A DNA stretch of 49,795 nucleotides from Pseudomonadota bacterium (GCA_021777765.1 JAJYDF010000025.1:1-49795), one strand, 5' to 3'; positions 25,228 through 33,745 are shown, numbered from the stretch's first letter. The notes: a model not told the origin generated them from the sequence alone. Numbers and translations: made by a program.

Positions 25228-27738
25228 TTAAATTTGTATTGTTACAGGAAGTGTTTCCATGCGATTGAATTCTGAGTGAATTTGTTGGGCTTTAAACCAT
25301 TGTTTACACTTAATTGAGTTTGGTAACGCAGCTGAGCTATTAAGAAATTTTGAAAATGATGTGCGCATTGTCTCAATTTCATGAATCTTAGTACTATAAG
25401 ATACTTGGTGATTTTTAAGTGATAAATGAACTTGCTTTGCACGAACACTTTGCTTAATTAGCTCCCAAATATGTTCACGCTCAGGAATGTTTATACCTAA
25501 AATATTTTTATCTGAGACAGACAGTGATAATGATTCATAAGATTTGCCATTAGCTAATGAATCGCGTATCCCAAAAATTCTTTCAATAACTTGAGTAGTA
25601 TAAGAATACGGCGCTTCTTTTAGGACATGAACTAATTCTTCGTCAAGCCTCGTTAAGTCCTCACTGAACTCTTTATCGTTAAAGTAAAGAGTAAGCTGCT
25701 TAATCAAATTGTTACATTTGGCAATATAGGAACGAGTGCTTATAGTCTTTTCTTTTTGTAAATCTTCTAAATAAGTGTTAAGCGGTTTGTGCTGCCATGT
25801 GGCAATGCAGCCGATTAGTTTGAGGATGTTTTCTGATACTTTAATATTGTCGCATTGCTGTGCGTTAGATACTAAGTCCTGTTTATTATTGTTTTTAGTA
25901 ATATGTCGTAGATGATTTAAAGTATATTTTAATATTAATTCATCTAGTTCTTGGTACTCATTAAGGTTAGATACTTTTTCAAGTAAAGCACTCGTAATTA
26001 CAATAGTGCTTTGATGGGTGTTACGTTCTTGAGCAGATTTAAATTTAAAAGGATCAACTTGTAATTCGTTAATTAGATTAGCTTTAATTTTATGAAATAA
26101 TGGTTTGGTATGTTCAATGAAAGCAGTATAAATCTCATTATCTTCATTTTGAACATTCGTAATAAAATTTAGTAAATTATTTAAGTCATCTTCGCTATGA
26201 GTCTTATTATTAGAAATTAATGCTAGCATTTTATGGCATCTAGTTAGTCTATCAATTTGTGTTAAAATAGTTTGAATGCTATAAACTCTGCCTTCCAAGG
26301 TTTTATTATTTTCAATCATTTTTTCCAAATCATCTTTCAACTTCAAAAGCGATTCAATTGCACTCCATGGAACATTTTCAGGTAAGTCTTTATTATGTAA
26401 TTCTGTTCTGAAACTATCTATTATTCTTCTAGCAAGCGCTATTTTATCGTCGTTAACAATTTTTTGTTGATCCATTAATATTTTCTTCCAACCATCCAAA
26501 AACTCTTTAGTAGTAGGGGAGAACCAGGAAAGAAATTTATATTTTGGTTGATATTTTTTGAGCTGTGATAAAGAATCTTTAATATGTTGTTCACGATTAT
26601 TTGCTTCATTGAGTGCAATTATGAATGGCTCAGGAAATTTTAAATCAATAAATAGCTGGTTAATTTCAACTCTGCCTTTTAAGGTCGCTATTAATGATAT
26701 ATTGTCTTTGAATAAATTATGTCTTAAGTTTGCTGCCCAAAAAATCCAATTAGGCCATCTCTTTTTTAAAGGTACATCTTTTGCTAAGACTTCAGGTACC
26801 AGTAAAGCATCACCATCAGCAGTTTTTATTAATGTAGTATGGATGTTATTTAATGATGTATACCATCTTCTTTGATATAACTCTTTTTTTTGCTCATATT
26901 TGCCATGTAACCTAATATACTGATGGTAAAAATCGAATATTTTATTTGGAAGAGGAGAGGGCTGATATGGCCTTTCAAAAGATGGTTTTATAAGGTCATT
27001 AATGTAGATTACCGGGTTACTATAAGCTCCTTTACTGACATCATGAGCTTTAAGTCTTGTTAGCATAGAATCAACAAGTAATCGCTGCATTTTTGTAGCT
27101 CGTTCTTGAAAATCCTTTAGATAATCTAAATAAGCGTTGTAGATTTCTTTAGGGATTGACTGTTTATTTTTTGATAATTCAATAAATGCTTCTTTGTGAT
27201 AGGCTATAAGTTGAGGCAAGGCTTCTGAAGCTATTTTGAATATCGATATATCATTAAAGATAGCCAATACATTATTTTTAAGCCATAAAGTTTTGATTTG
27301 TTCAATGTTACTTATTTTCTTGTGTATCACCCAAAAGCTTTCATCAGATAATGAGCTAGCTTGTTTTTTAAGATTATCTGCCCACTGTTTGTTTTTTTTA
27401 TTTTCATTTTCAAAATAGCGAATTTCTTCGGGCGTGTAGGGAGTATTATTATATATTGCACCTCGTTTAAATCCTGTTTGGTTTACTCGACTTTGGGTCA
27501 AGTCAAGTTTTAACTTACGTGTTGCACCATTAAGCTTTTTAACGAATCGTCCGCCTTCGCTACTAAAAATAAAAATACTTTCACCTTGATTGATAAGATC
27601 GAGATAGGTATTGGCACTTACTAGGTTTTCAGAAGTAAAATAGTGAAATCCGAAAGATTCGCTTTCATTATAATTAGTATTATACTTTCTGTTATATTTA
27701 ATAATTTCATCTTTTAAACTGAACATTTGAAATAACAT
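25228..27738 (-). CDS. Large helical protein of unknown function, T4SS operon
   Basis: An 836-residue protein, mostly alpha-helical and charged, without signal peptide or membrane segment. The N-terminal 110 residues look globular (GESIFIFSSEGGRFVKKLNG). A Trp-rich patch near 325-345 (KKRWPNWIFWAANLRHN) and another near 400 (LSWFSPTTKEFLDGWKKIL) stand out. I recognise no domain. The start has a textbook AAGGAGATTAAA before ATG. It follows the degenerate receiver gene by 25 bases and precedes the 246-aa gene by 28. Size, helicity and absence of homology I can name are typical of Legionellales effectors, but its operon position favours a T4SS-linked role. Confidence 0.75.
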   Translation of the reverse strand: MLFQMFSLKDEIIKYNRKYNTNYNESESFGFHYFTSENLVSANTYLDLINQGESIFIFSSEGGRFVKKLNGATRKLKLDLTQSRVNQTGFKRGAIYNNTPYTPEEIRYFENENKKNKQWADNLKKQASSLSDESFWVIHKKISNIEQIKTLWLKNNVLAIFNDISIFKIASEALPQLIAYHKEAFIELSKNKQSIPKEIYNAYLDYLKDFQERATKMQRLLVDSMLTRLKAHDVSKGAYSNPVIYINDLIKPSFERPYQPSPLPNKIFDFYHQYIRLHGKYEQKKELYQRRWYTSLNNIHTTLIKTADGDALLVPEVLAKDVPLKKRWPNWIFWAANLRHNLFKDNISLIATLKGRVEINQLFIDLKFPEPFIIALNEANNREQHIKDSLSQLKKYQPKYKFLSWFSPTTKEFLDGWKKILMDQQKIVNDDKIALARRIIDSFRTELHNKDLPENVPWSAIESLLKLKDDLEKMIENNKTLEGRVYSIQTILTQIDRLTRCHKMLALISNNKTHSEDDLNNLLNFITNVQNEDNEIYTAFIEHTKPLFHKIKANLINELQVDPFKFKSAQERNTHQSTIVITSALLEKVSNLNEYQELDELILKYTLNHLRHITKNNNKQDLVSNAQQCDNIKVSENILKLIGCIATWQHKPLNTYLEDLQKEKTISTRSYIAKCNNLIKQLTLYFNDKEFSEDLTRLDEELVHVLKEAPYSYTTQVIERIFGIRDSLANGKSYESLSLSVSDKNILGINIPEREHIWELIKQSVRAKQVHLSLKNHQVSYSTKIHEIETMRTSFSKFLNSSAALPNSIKCKQWFKAQQIHSEFNRMETLPVTIQI

Positions 27739-27763
27739 TTTAATCTCCTTAGATTATTATTAA

Positions 27764-28258
27764 TTAACATATACTTTTAATTCTATTATTCTTTAATTCT
27801 GTTAAGTGAAAGCAGAGGGATTTTTTATACATACTGAAAATAAAAGGTTTGATGATAATACCGTTCATATCATATTCATTACATTTATTCAGTGTATCTT
27901 CATACATATAGGTTGCAGATAAGATAATTGTGTTTTTGTTTTTTTGGGTGCTTCTAATTAATTTACAAGTAGATAAGGTCTTAGAATTAAAAGATAAAAC
28001 TTCATATATAATAATTTGGTATGTATGTTTATTTAGTAATTTGATTAGTTGTTTATCTTGATCTGCAAAATCTATATCTATAAAACCAATATCTTCCAAA
28101 AATTGAGATTGAATATCTTTGCTATATTCATTGGCATTTAGGACAAGTATTCGATGTTTAGATATTTCATTTCTAGTGATTGAGTCGTTTGCTATTTTTT
28201 CAAATAGATTTTTATACAAACTCAAATTATTAAAATGATAAATATGATTTCTTAGCAT
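27764..28258 (-). CDS. Degenerate receiver-domain protein
   Basis: A 164-residue protein whose residues 35-155 follow a CheY-like receiver fold (HRILVLNANEYSKDIQSQFL). The phosphoryl-acceptor position is Glu86 (IIIYEVL where active receivers read LDI). The acidic pair that binds Mg2+ is replaced by Asn-Ala (41-42). The Ser114 and Lys137 switch residues remain (ILSATY, IIIKPF). It is therefore probably a phosphorylation-independent pseudo-receiver, perhaps locked by the Glu. I chose ATG 28258, with AAGGA eight bases upstream, over a TTG at 28273. It lies between the second replication origin and the T4SS operon. Confidence 0.82.
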   Translation of the reverse strand: MLRNHIYHFNNLSLYKNLFEKIANDSITRNEISKHRILVLNANEYSKDIQSQFLEDIGFIDIDFADQDKQLIKLLNKHTYQIIIYEVLSFNSKTLSTCKLIRSTQKNKNTIILSATYMYEDTLNKCNEYDMNGIIIKPFIFSMYKKSLCFHLTELKNNRIKSIC

Positions 28259-28319
28259 ATGACATTCCTTCAATAAAATATTAATCTTTTAAAAACTTTC
28301 ATATTGCAAAGTTGCTTTT

Positions 28320-28479
28320 TTATCCACAGCTTTAGCTAACTAACTATAGGATTATTACTATAGGTACATATAGGATATATAGTATGCGCTACCGTTTCAG
28401 CGCAGATCCGCTACCATTTCAGCGCAAAAATCCTTGAAAAGCGCTACCGTTTCAGCGCGAATAACTTTAGTTATCCACA
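28320..28479. repeat. Second origin candidate: iterons flanked by DnaA boxes
   Basis: Two perfect DnaA boxes TTATCCACA (28320-28328 and 28471-28479) bracket three 18-base repeats: GCGCTACCGTTTCAGCGC (28386-28403), CCGCTACCATTTCAGCGC (28408-28425) and GCGCTACCGTTTCAGCGC (28441-28458). The repeats are spaced 22 and 33 bases, whole helical turns. Between the first DnaA box and the iterons lies an AT-rich stretch with three TATAGG motifs. The right end abuts the repA stop codon. This is the layout of an iteron-type oriV for the RepA encoded next to it. Confidence 0.82.
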
Positions 28480-28482
28480 GGC

Positions 28483-29382
28483 TTATTCAGCAGCCAACGT
28501 TTTTTTTAATTGTTTTTTTATATGTGATGGACTTGAAAGAAGTTTTAAACCATCTTGTTCTATTGTCACATTAGCTGTTGAATAAACCGTTAAAACTGTA
28601 TTTAATGCTTCTAAAAATTTAGCTTTAAAATTTCTTAACCCATGTGTATTATCTGCATAATCTGAGCCAAATTGATTTTTCAAAATAAACCACGGGATTG
28701 TTTTACACTTTTTAAGATATGAAAATCGATAGGTTAGCCATTGATAAATATCAATTTGTAATGGAGAACGTCGTAGTACTTGTAGAACCTTAACATTTAT
28801 AGGAATGGGTTTTTTTATGATTTCATTAAAAAAATCTTGTGATAATGTTACGCACGAATTCGATAATAGAGTATTTGTTTTTGATTCAATGGGATTCCAC
28901 CAAAGTTCATAAGCACGTGCGATTAAAAAATTCTCGCCTTTTGTGCATCCATTTTTTGAATCTTGATAAGTATAAGAAATATGTGAAGTAAACAATCGTA
29001 ACATTTGATCTCGTAGGCGTGTAATATCGCCACGAACACCGCCTTGTCTTGATAAATTAAGTGATTGTAAGAATGCGGACAATGTTTTGCCTAACTCTAT
29101 AATAGGTGATTTACGTCTTACAACTTCAGTTGTAATCCATGCAAGCAAAATGCGTGGTAGTGCACCATAGGGTAAGCCATATTTAGGGTTTGCAATAATT
29201 GATAACGTAAACAAACCGTTTTTTCTCTGAAAAAATAATCCATCAGGTTTGCTATGAGGTAGTGTTGCCATTACCATTGCGCGTACCATATATCCAATAT
29301 GTCCAGCAGATAAAGCATCTTCTGTTTCAATTGCTAGAGCATCGTTGATAAATTTTCTAATTTTAAGAGGATTTTTTTTCAT
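28483..29382 (-). CDS. repA: RepA replication initiator (plasmid-encoded RepA family)
   Basis: A 299-residue initiator of the 'plasmid encoded RepA' family. Family blocks are LPYGALPRILLAWITTEVVR (about 77-96), GDITRLRDQMLRLF (about 119-132), ARAYELWWNP and RSPLQIDIYQWLTYRFSYL (about 205-223). It should bind the iterons directly 3' of the gene and start replication there. It is unrelated to the Rep_3 protein at 4884, so the molecule carries two initiators. The start ATG follows GAGGGGTT. It lies 20 bases inside the upstream receiver gene, so the two are coupled. Confidence 0.92.
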   Translation of the reverse strand: MKKNPLKIRKFINDALAIETEDALSAGHIGYMVRAMVMATLPHSKPDGLFFQRKNGLFTLSIIANPKYGLPYGALPRILLAWITTEVVRRKSPIIELGKTLSAFLQSLNLSRQGGVRGDITRLRDQMLRLFTSHISYTYQDSKNGCTKGENFLIARAYELWWNPIESKTNTLLSNSCVTLSQDFFNEIIKKPIPINVKVLQVLRRSPLQIDIYQWLTYRFSYLKKCKTIPWFILKNQFGSDYADNTHGLRNFKAKFLEALNTVLTVYSTANVTIEQDGLKLLSSPSHIKKQLKKTLAAE

Positions 29383-29899
29383 AACCCCTCATTTCATAAT
29401 TTAAGCAATTCTGTTTAATGCGCTTATTTTCTTTTGTTAACTCAATAGGTAGTTTCTTTATTAATAAATTAAAATTTAAAGGTTTTGTTAATACTGCTAT
29501 TGCTCCTAATGCAAAACATCTATTTTTGATTTGATTTTCACGATGAGAGGTAGCGATAATAATTGGGGTATCATTATTTCGTGAGGATTGCTTAATATTT
29601 TTACAAATTTCAAAACCACTTATGTCTGGTAAATCTATATCAAGGACGATTAATGAATAATATCTTTGTTTAAAGAATTCTGATGCTTCGTATCCTGTGA
29701 GGGCTAAATCAATTTTTTGAAATCCAGCTTCTTTTAAATATATAAATGCAACTCTTTGATTAATGATATTATCATCAATCACCAGAGCAGATGTTTGATT
29801 TTGAGGTTTTTTAAGTGAATATTCATCTAAACCTGATTCAATAAAAGGTTTAGATTTATTTAAATACTTTATTTGTTTTGTATTATTAATTGGTGACAT
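29363..29899 (-). CDS. Stand-alone response-regulator receiver overlapping repA
   Basis: A 178-residue protein with a 35-residue polar N-terminus and a complete receiver domain (about 36-155): acidic pair D42-D43 (LVIDDN), acceptor D87 (LIVLDIDLPD), T117 and K139. There is no output domain, so it must signal through a partner protein. It overlaps repA by 20 bases, and repA translation probably depends on it. A two-component receiver coupled to a plasmid initiator is unusual. A cognate kinase could be the hybrid kinase at 41352. The gene starts 17 bases after an ATTACATG-rich stretch with no strong ribosome site. Confidence 0.9.
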   Translation of the reverse strand: MSPINNTKQIKYLNKSKPFIESGLDEYSLKKPQNQTSALVIDDNIINQRVAFIYLKEAGFQKIDLALTGYEASEFFKQRYYSLIVLDIDLPDISGFEICKNIKQSSRNNDTPIIIATSHRENQIKNRCFALGAIAVLTKPLNFNLLIKKLPIELTKENKRIKQNCLNYEMRGYEKKSS

Positions 29900-29998
29900 G
29901 TAATATGCCTTCGTCCTTGTAAGTTAGGCATAGCAATTCACACATAATTAATTTATGCTATATGGATGAATAGATACGACCTAATGCTATCTTTCATA

Positions 29999-30028
29999 GA
30001 ACTAGGCAAGTTCGCGCTTGCCTAGTTC
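29999..30028. promoter_or_regulatory. Perfect 12-bp hairpin upstream of the receiver gene
   Basis: GAACTAGGCAAG (29999-30010) and its exact complement CTTGCCTAGTTC (30017-30028) enclose TTCGCG. There is no T run on either side. It lies 100 bases upstream of the receiver-repA operon and could be a 5' leader structure or a protein site. Confidence 0.45.
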
Positions 30029-30145
30029 GCTTCCAACAAATTATTCATTTAACCAAATGCCTCGTCCTCATTCATTTAAATAGTGCTTCTTATTTAGATT
30101 GAGCGTTAAATAAATTATTGAAAATAATATTTAATCATTTTCATT

Positions 30146-30173
30146 ATTCCATATATGGAATACCATAAATGGT
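30146..30173. promoter_or_regulatory. Operator pair for the S24-like repressor
   Basis: ATTCCATATATGGAAT (30146-30161) is a perfect palindrome and ACCATAAATGGT (30162-30173) follows at once. A related copy overlaps the promoter at 30310. The shared CCAT-N2-ATGG core suggests binding by the repressor encoded at 30373. They lie in the 473-base gap between the divergent receiver and repressor genes. Confidence 0.6.
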
Positions 30174-30309
30174 TTTTACATGATATTGCCCTGCTTGTCA
30201 ACAATTTTTGATTATTTTATCTTATAACAATATTATCTATGTTAATCAACGAGATGCGCATTGTTCAGTGGCATTGCATATGTTTAAATTATTAATTTCG
30301 ATATCGGTC

Positions 30310-30338
30310 TTTCCATATATAGAAATAAATGATATAAT
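30310..30338 (+). promoter_or_regulatory. Promoter of the repressor-cupin operon with overlapping operator
   Basis: TTTCCA (30310-30315) and TATAAT (30333-30338) are separated by 17 bases and precede ATG 30373 by 34 bases. The -35 element is part of TTTCCATATATAGAAA (30310-30325), a near copy of the palindrome at 30146. This fits autorepression by the downstream regulator. Confidence 0.6.
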
Positions 30339-30372
30339 TAAAATTAATCAATCTACACTAAATTGGAAACAT

Positions 30373-31029
30373 ATGGGACAAGTGGCGAAGTACAAAGGAG
30401 AAACCTTTTGTGAAAGGTTGAATATTTTACTCGAAAAATCAAATGTGACGCTTAATCAGTTAAGTAAAAACTCAGGTATACCCATTGCTACTCTACATCG
30501 ATTACGTACAGACCCTAAGGCAAATCCAACAATAACTTCTTTAAAACCAATAGCAGATTATTTTAATATTACAATTAATCAACTTATTGGTGATGAGCCA
30601 ATTTCGTGTAATGAGGAAAAAGAAATTTTCGTCAAAAATATGAAAATACCTATTATATCCTGGAGTCAAGCTACTATATGGATTGCAGAAAGAAATAGCA
30701 TTAAAAATCTTCCATTAGTCTCAACTGATATCAAAGTCAGTAGGAATTCATTTGCGTTAGAAATAATAGAAGATATGAATGATGGTTTTAGAAAAGGATC
30801 AATAATAATTGTTGATCCAAAATTAGAGCCAGAAGATATAGATTATGTTATCGCGTTTAAAAATCAAAGTAATGATGCAACATTAAAGCAACTAAGAATA
30901 TATGATGGTGAAAAATATTTGAAACCACTTAATAATGAATTTTCTACTGTTCTTTTAACAGATGAATATACAATTGTTGGTGTTGTTAGACAAATTAAGT
31001 TTGATTTTATAGGGAAAAAAAATAAATGA
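30373..31029 (+). CDS. HTH/S24-like repressor, probably non-cleavable
   Basis: A 218-residue regulator with a Cro/CI-type helix-turn-helix at about 10-66 (TLNQLSKNSGIPIATLHRL) and a LexA/CI-like S24 domain at about 90-215 (GSIIIVDP and TLKQLRIYDGEKYLKPLN). The catalytic Ser of the usual DSM motif reads Asp134 (EDMNDG); the Lys (172) is present. Self-cleavage is therefore unlikely. I start at ATG 30373, just after the predicted promoter and with TTGGAAACAT before it. The longer frame from 30208 would begin upstream of the promoter. It overlaps the cupin gene by ATGA, so it heads that operon. Confidence 0.85.
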   Translation: MGQVAKYKGETFCERLNILLEKSNVTLNQLSKNSGIPIATLHRLRTDPKANPTITSLKPIADYFNITINQLIGDEPISCNEEKEIFVKNMKIPIISWSQATIWIAERNSIKNLPLVSTDIKVSRNSFALEIIEDMNDGFRKGSIIIVDPKLEPEDIDYVIAFKNQSNDATLKQLRIYDGEKYLKPLNNEFSTVLLTDEYTIVGVVRQIKFDFIGKKNK

Positions 31030-31604
31030 ATAAAATAAATGCTGATGTGCTAAAAATTATTTCTAAATTAGATTTAAAACAACATCCAGAAGGTGGATAT
31101 TATAAAGAAATATATAGATCGAATGATATTATTGTTCCGCCTGAGCGTTTTGAGGGAGAAAAAAGAAACGCTTGTACGTCGATTTACTATATGTTATGTG
31201 ATGATGATTATTCCGCATGGCACCGAATTAAATCCGACGAAATTTGGCATTTTTATAGTGGCAGTGCCCTCGTAATATATGTTATAGATGAAAATGGAAG
31301 CTTATCATCTCATACCTTAGGAAATCTCACTTGTGATGAAAATGCAGTATTTCAAGTAACAATTAAAGCAAATCAATGGTTCGCAGCAAAAGTCATTAAA
31401 GAAAATTCATATAGCTTAGTGGGCTGTACTGTTTCGCCAGGATTTGATTTTAAGGATTTTCAATTAGGCGATAGGGAGGCTTTAATTAAACAATTTCCTT
31501 CGCATATAAGTATTATTAAACAATTGACAAGATTAAATATCGCACAAAGTAACGCTAAAAATTCCCAATCAATAGATAAAATATCACTCTCAAACGCATT
31601 ATAA
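31026..31604 (+). CDS. DUF985 cupin-fold protein
   Basis: A 192-residue protein of the DUF985 (cupin_5) family: LDLKQHPEGGYYKEIYRS at the start, then TSIYYMLCDDDYSAWHRIKSDEIWHFYSGSAL and VGCTVSPGFDFKDFQLGD. These are the expected positions for the beta-barrel and its sugar- or metal-binding pocket. The biochemical role of the family is poorly defined. It overlaps the repressor gene by four bases and is followed 33 bases later by a YhhQ-type transporter. The last 25 residues are a polar tail. Confidence 0.9.
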   Translation: MNKINADVLKIISKLDLKQHPEGGYYKEIYRSNDIIVPPERFEGEKRNACTSIYYMLCDDDYSAWHRIKSDEIWHFYSGSALVIYVIDENGSLSSHTLGNLTCDENAVFQVTIKANQWFAAKVIKENSYSLVGCTVSPGFDFKDFQLGDREALIKQFPSHISIIKQLTRLNIAQSNAKNSQSIDKISLSNAL

Positions 31605-31637
31605 TTGTTATTCTTATATACGAGCTCATAATGGATT

Positions 31638-32330
31638 ATGAATATTAATACTACCCCTCTGAAATTAAATTCAAATTATATATTGATAATAGCTATGATA
31701 TATGTAACAGCGAGTGTTGCTGCTGATACTGTCGCATATAAATTCTTTGCGATGGGGCCTCTCATCGAATCAGGAGCAACACTTATTTTTCCTATTACCT
31801 ATACCATAGGCGACATAATTACTGAGGTATATGGATATGCAATTGCTCGTAAAATAATATGGTTTGGGTTGTCTTGTGAATTGATATTTGCAGTATTGTT
31901 AGAAATTATTATAAGACTGCACGCACCTAGCGGCTTTCAATACCAAAATGAATATAAAGATATATTAAACCCAATCTTGTGGTTTGTTCTTTCTGGAATA
32001 TTCGCTGATGTTACTAGTAGCTTTGTCAATATATATATAATTTCAAAATTTAAAATATTTATGAGAGGCAAACATTTCATATTTCGTAGCATTGGTTCTA
32101 CTGCTATAGCTGAAGGTGTCATGAACATTATTTTATGTACGTTAGCTTTTACTACATTTACAAAATTTATGAATGTGGTGAATATTATCATTTCAGCGTA
32201 TTTACTAGAAATGTTTTATGCGGTCATGTTTGTTGTTCCTGCTGCTATTTTAATTCAGGTTTTAAAGAGGGCAGAAAACATGGACGCATATGATATTAAT
32301 ACTAATTATAGTATTTTTAGATTAGATTAA
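31638..32330 (+). CDS. yhhQ: YhhQ-family queuosine-precursor transporter
   Basis: A 230-residue inner-membrane protein with about six hydrophobic segments and VUT/YhhQ family motifs: AADTVAYKFFAMGPL (about 29-43), FPITYTIGDIITEVYGYAIAR (about 51-71) and SSFVNIYIISKFK. YhhQ imports queuosine precursors (preQ0/preQ1, or queuine in some intracellular bacteria) for tRNA modification. No other queuosine gene is visible here. It sits between a cupin gene and a nucleosidase gene in a four-gene operon. Confidence 0.92.
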   Translation: MNINTTPLKLNSNYILIIAMIYVTASVAADTVAYKFFAMGPLIESGATLIFPITYTIGDIITEVYGYAIARKIIWFGLSCELIFAVLLEIIIRLHAPSGFQYQNEYKDILNPILWFVLSGIFADVTSSFVNIYIISKFKIFMRGKHFIFRSIGSTAIAEGVMNIILCTLAFTTFTKFMNVVNIIISAYLLEMFYAVMFVVPAAILIQVLKRAENMDAYDINTNYSIFRLD

Positions 32331-32361
32331 TTTTTTATTATTTAACTATTAAGGAGTATTT

Positions 32362-33123
32362 ATGAAAATTGGAATCGTTGGTGCAATGATGGAAGAAATT
32401 GCTCTTTTAAAAGAAGAGATGAAAGAGGTATCTGTAAAAAAAATTGGTGATAGGGAATATTATACGGGAAAGTTGTATGGCATAGATACAACATTAGTAT
32501 TTTCCAGATGGGGAAAAGTTGCATCAGCATCAACTGCCACCACACTTATTGATATCTTTAATATAGATTGCTTAATTTTTACTGGTGTTGCAGGAGCAAC
32601 ATCTAAGGTGCTTAATATAGGTGATATAGTAATCGGAGAAAAGCTATATCAACATGATATGGATGCTCGGCCAATTTTTAAACAACATGAAATACCATTG
32701 ACAGGAACAATCTATTTTGAAGCAGATAAAAAACTACTTGAAGGTGCTAAAAAAGCAGCAGATGATTTTCTTCAAAAAGGCATTCATTTAATTCTTAAAA
32801 AAGAGACTTTACAAAAATTTACCATTGATCAACCAAAAGCAGTTATTGGTATATTAGCTAGCGGAGATTTATTTGTTGACGAAAGAGCAAAAACTGATGC
32901 AATTCTTTTAGATAATCCTCAGGTTTCTGCTGTAGAAATGGAAGGTGCTGCTGTTGCTCAAGTTTGTCATGAGCACAAAAAACCATTTGTAGTTGTAAGA
33001 ACTATTTCAGATAAAGCAGATCATAGCGCAGCAATTGATTTTCAAAAATTTGTTACAGAGGTTGCCAAATACTATTCAAAAGGCATTGTAGAAAATATAT
33101 ACAAAAATACTTTTAGTATGTAA
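32362..33123 (+). CDS. mtnN: MTA/SAH nucleosidase
   Basis: A 253-residue nucleosidase of the PNP/UDP family that cleaves 5'-methylthioadenosine and S-adenosylhomocysteine. Catalytic residues are in place: Glu12 (GAMMEE), the VEMEGAA motif with Met193-Glu194, and RTISDKAD with Arg213, Ser216 and Asp217. The ILASGDLFV loop is also present. The start has AAGGAG 5' of ATG. It is slightly longer than the usual 230 residues because of an insertion around 130-155. It could also act on other nucleosides, and the neighbouring queuosine transporter makes a related salvage role thinkable. Confidence 0.93.
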   Translation: MKIGIVGAMMEEIALLKEEMKEVSVKKIGDREYYTGKLYGIDTTLVFSRWGKVASASTATTLIDIFNIDCLIFTGVAGATSKVLNIGDIVIGEKLYQHDMDARPIFKQHEIPLTGTIYFEADKKLLEGAKKAADDFLQKGIHLILKKETLQKFTIDQPKAVIGILASGDLFVDERAKTDAILLDNPQVSAVEMEGAAVAQVCHEHKKPFVVVRTISDKADHSAAIDFQKFVTEVAKYYSKGIVENIYKNTFSM

Positions 33124-33142
33124 GTAAATTTGAAGTATTTAG

Positions 33143-33194
33143 ATTAAGATAACGGGTAGTTAAATTTGTTAAAAAACTATCTCGTTATCTTAAT
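33143..33194. terminator. Bidirectional terminator after mtnN
   Basis: ATTAAGATAACG (33143-33154) pairs perfectly with CGTTATCTTAAT (33183-33194), and TAGTT/AACTA extends the stem inward. It lies between mtnN and the convergent gene ending at 33197. Confidence 0.65.
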
Positions 33195-33196
33195 TG

Positions 33197-33745
33197 CTAT
33201 TCTTTAAGTGGGTTTTCAAGTTGTATTTTGTCTCTTGCAGTCCGTTCACTTTCACAACCAGCTTGAAACGCAATATCCCTTATATTTTCTTTGTCTAAAT
33301 TCAATAATATATGTGAATTTTCATTTATTTCTGTGGCTGTAAATTTTTTTATAAATGAAGTATTATTAGATGTTGATCCTAAAGCATATAGACGTGTTTT
33401 ATTCTCTCTGTTAAATGTTATGGAATTAACAAAATATAAGTTTGGTTTGCTATCGCTGAGTAATCTTTGATCGTCTTTAGCGGCTTCTACAATCATTTTA
33501 ATATCGAATGTAGAAAAATTTTCCATGATTAATGGGTCATTATACAATTCTAACGCACTTAGATCGACACAGATATTTTTACCTGTGAATTGAATCTTGA
33601 ACACCGTTTCACCGGTTTTTTTTGATTGAATTTTGTCAACAATTTTGAGCTGAGCAATTAAACTTTGAGTAGATAATAAAGTTTTGTATTCCTTTAGAAT
33701 CCAAGCAAAATAGTTTGATAAAGTAGATAAATTAATTTTGTTCAT
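33197..33745 (-). CDS. Protein of unknown function
   Basis: A 182-residue soluble protein (from ATG 33745; a frame from 33820 adds 25 hydrophobic residues and seems less likely). It is a mixed alpha/beta sequence with a central ICVDLSALELYNDPLIMENF and a charged C-terminus (SERTARDKIQLENPLKE). No membrane segment and no family I recognise. The ribosome site is weak. It is monocistronic between a terminator and a 470-base gap. It may be an effector or a host-response protein; nothing in it decides this. Confidence 0.6.
   Translation of the reverse strand: MNKINLSTLSNYFAWILKEYKTLLSTQSLIAQLKIVDKIQSKKTGETVFKIQFTGKNICVDLSALELYNDPLIMENFSTFDIKMIVEAAKDDQRLLSDSKPNLYFVNSITFNRENKTRLYALGSTSNNTSFIKKFTATEINENSHILLNLDKENIRDIAFQAGCESERTARDKIQLENPLKE

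Noticed and set aside
28386..28458. GCGCTACC repeats as a small CRISPR array
   Set aside because: Repeats are 18 bases, spacers are 4 and 15 bases, and DnaA boxes and repA flank them. Iterons explain them.
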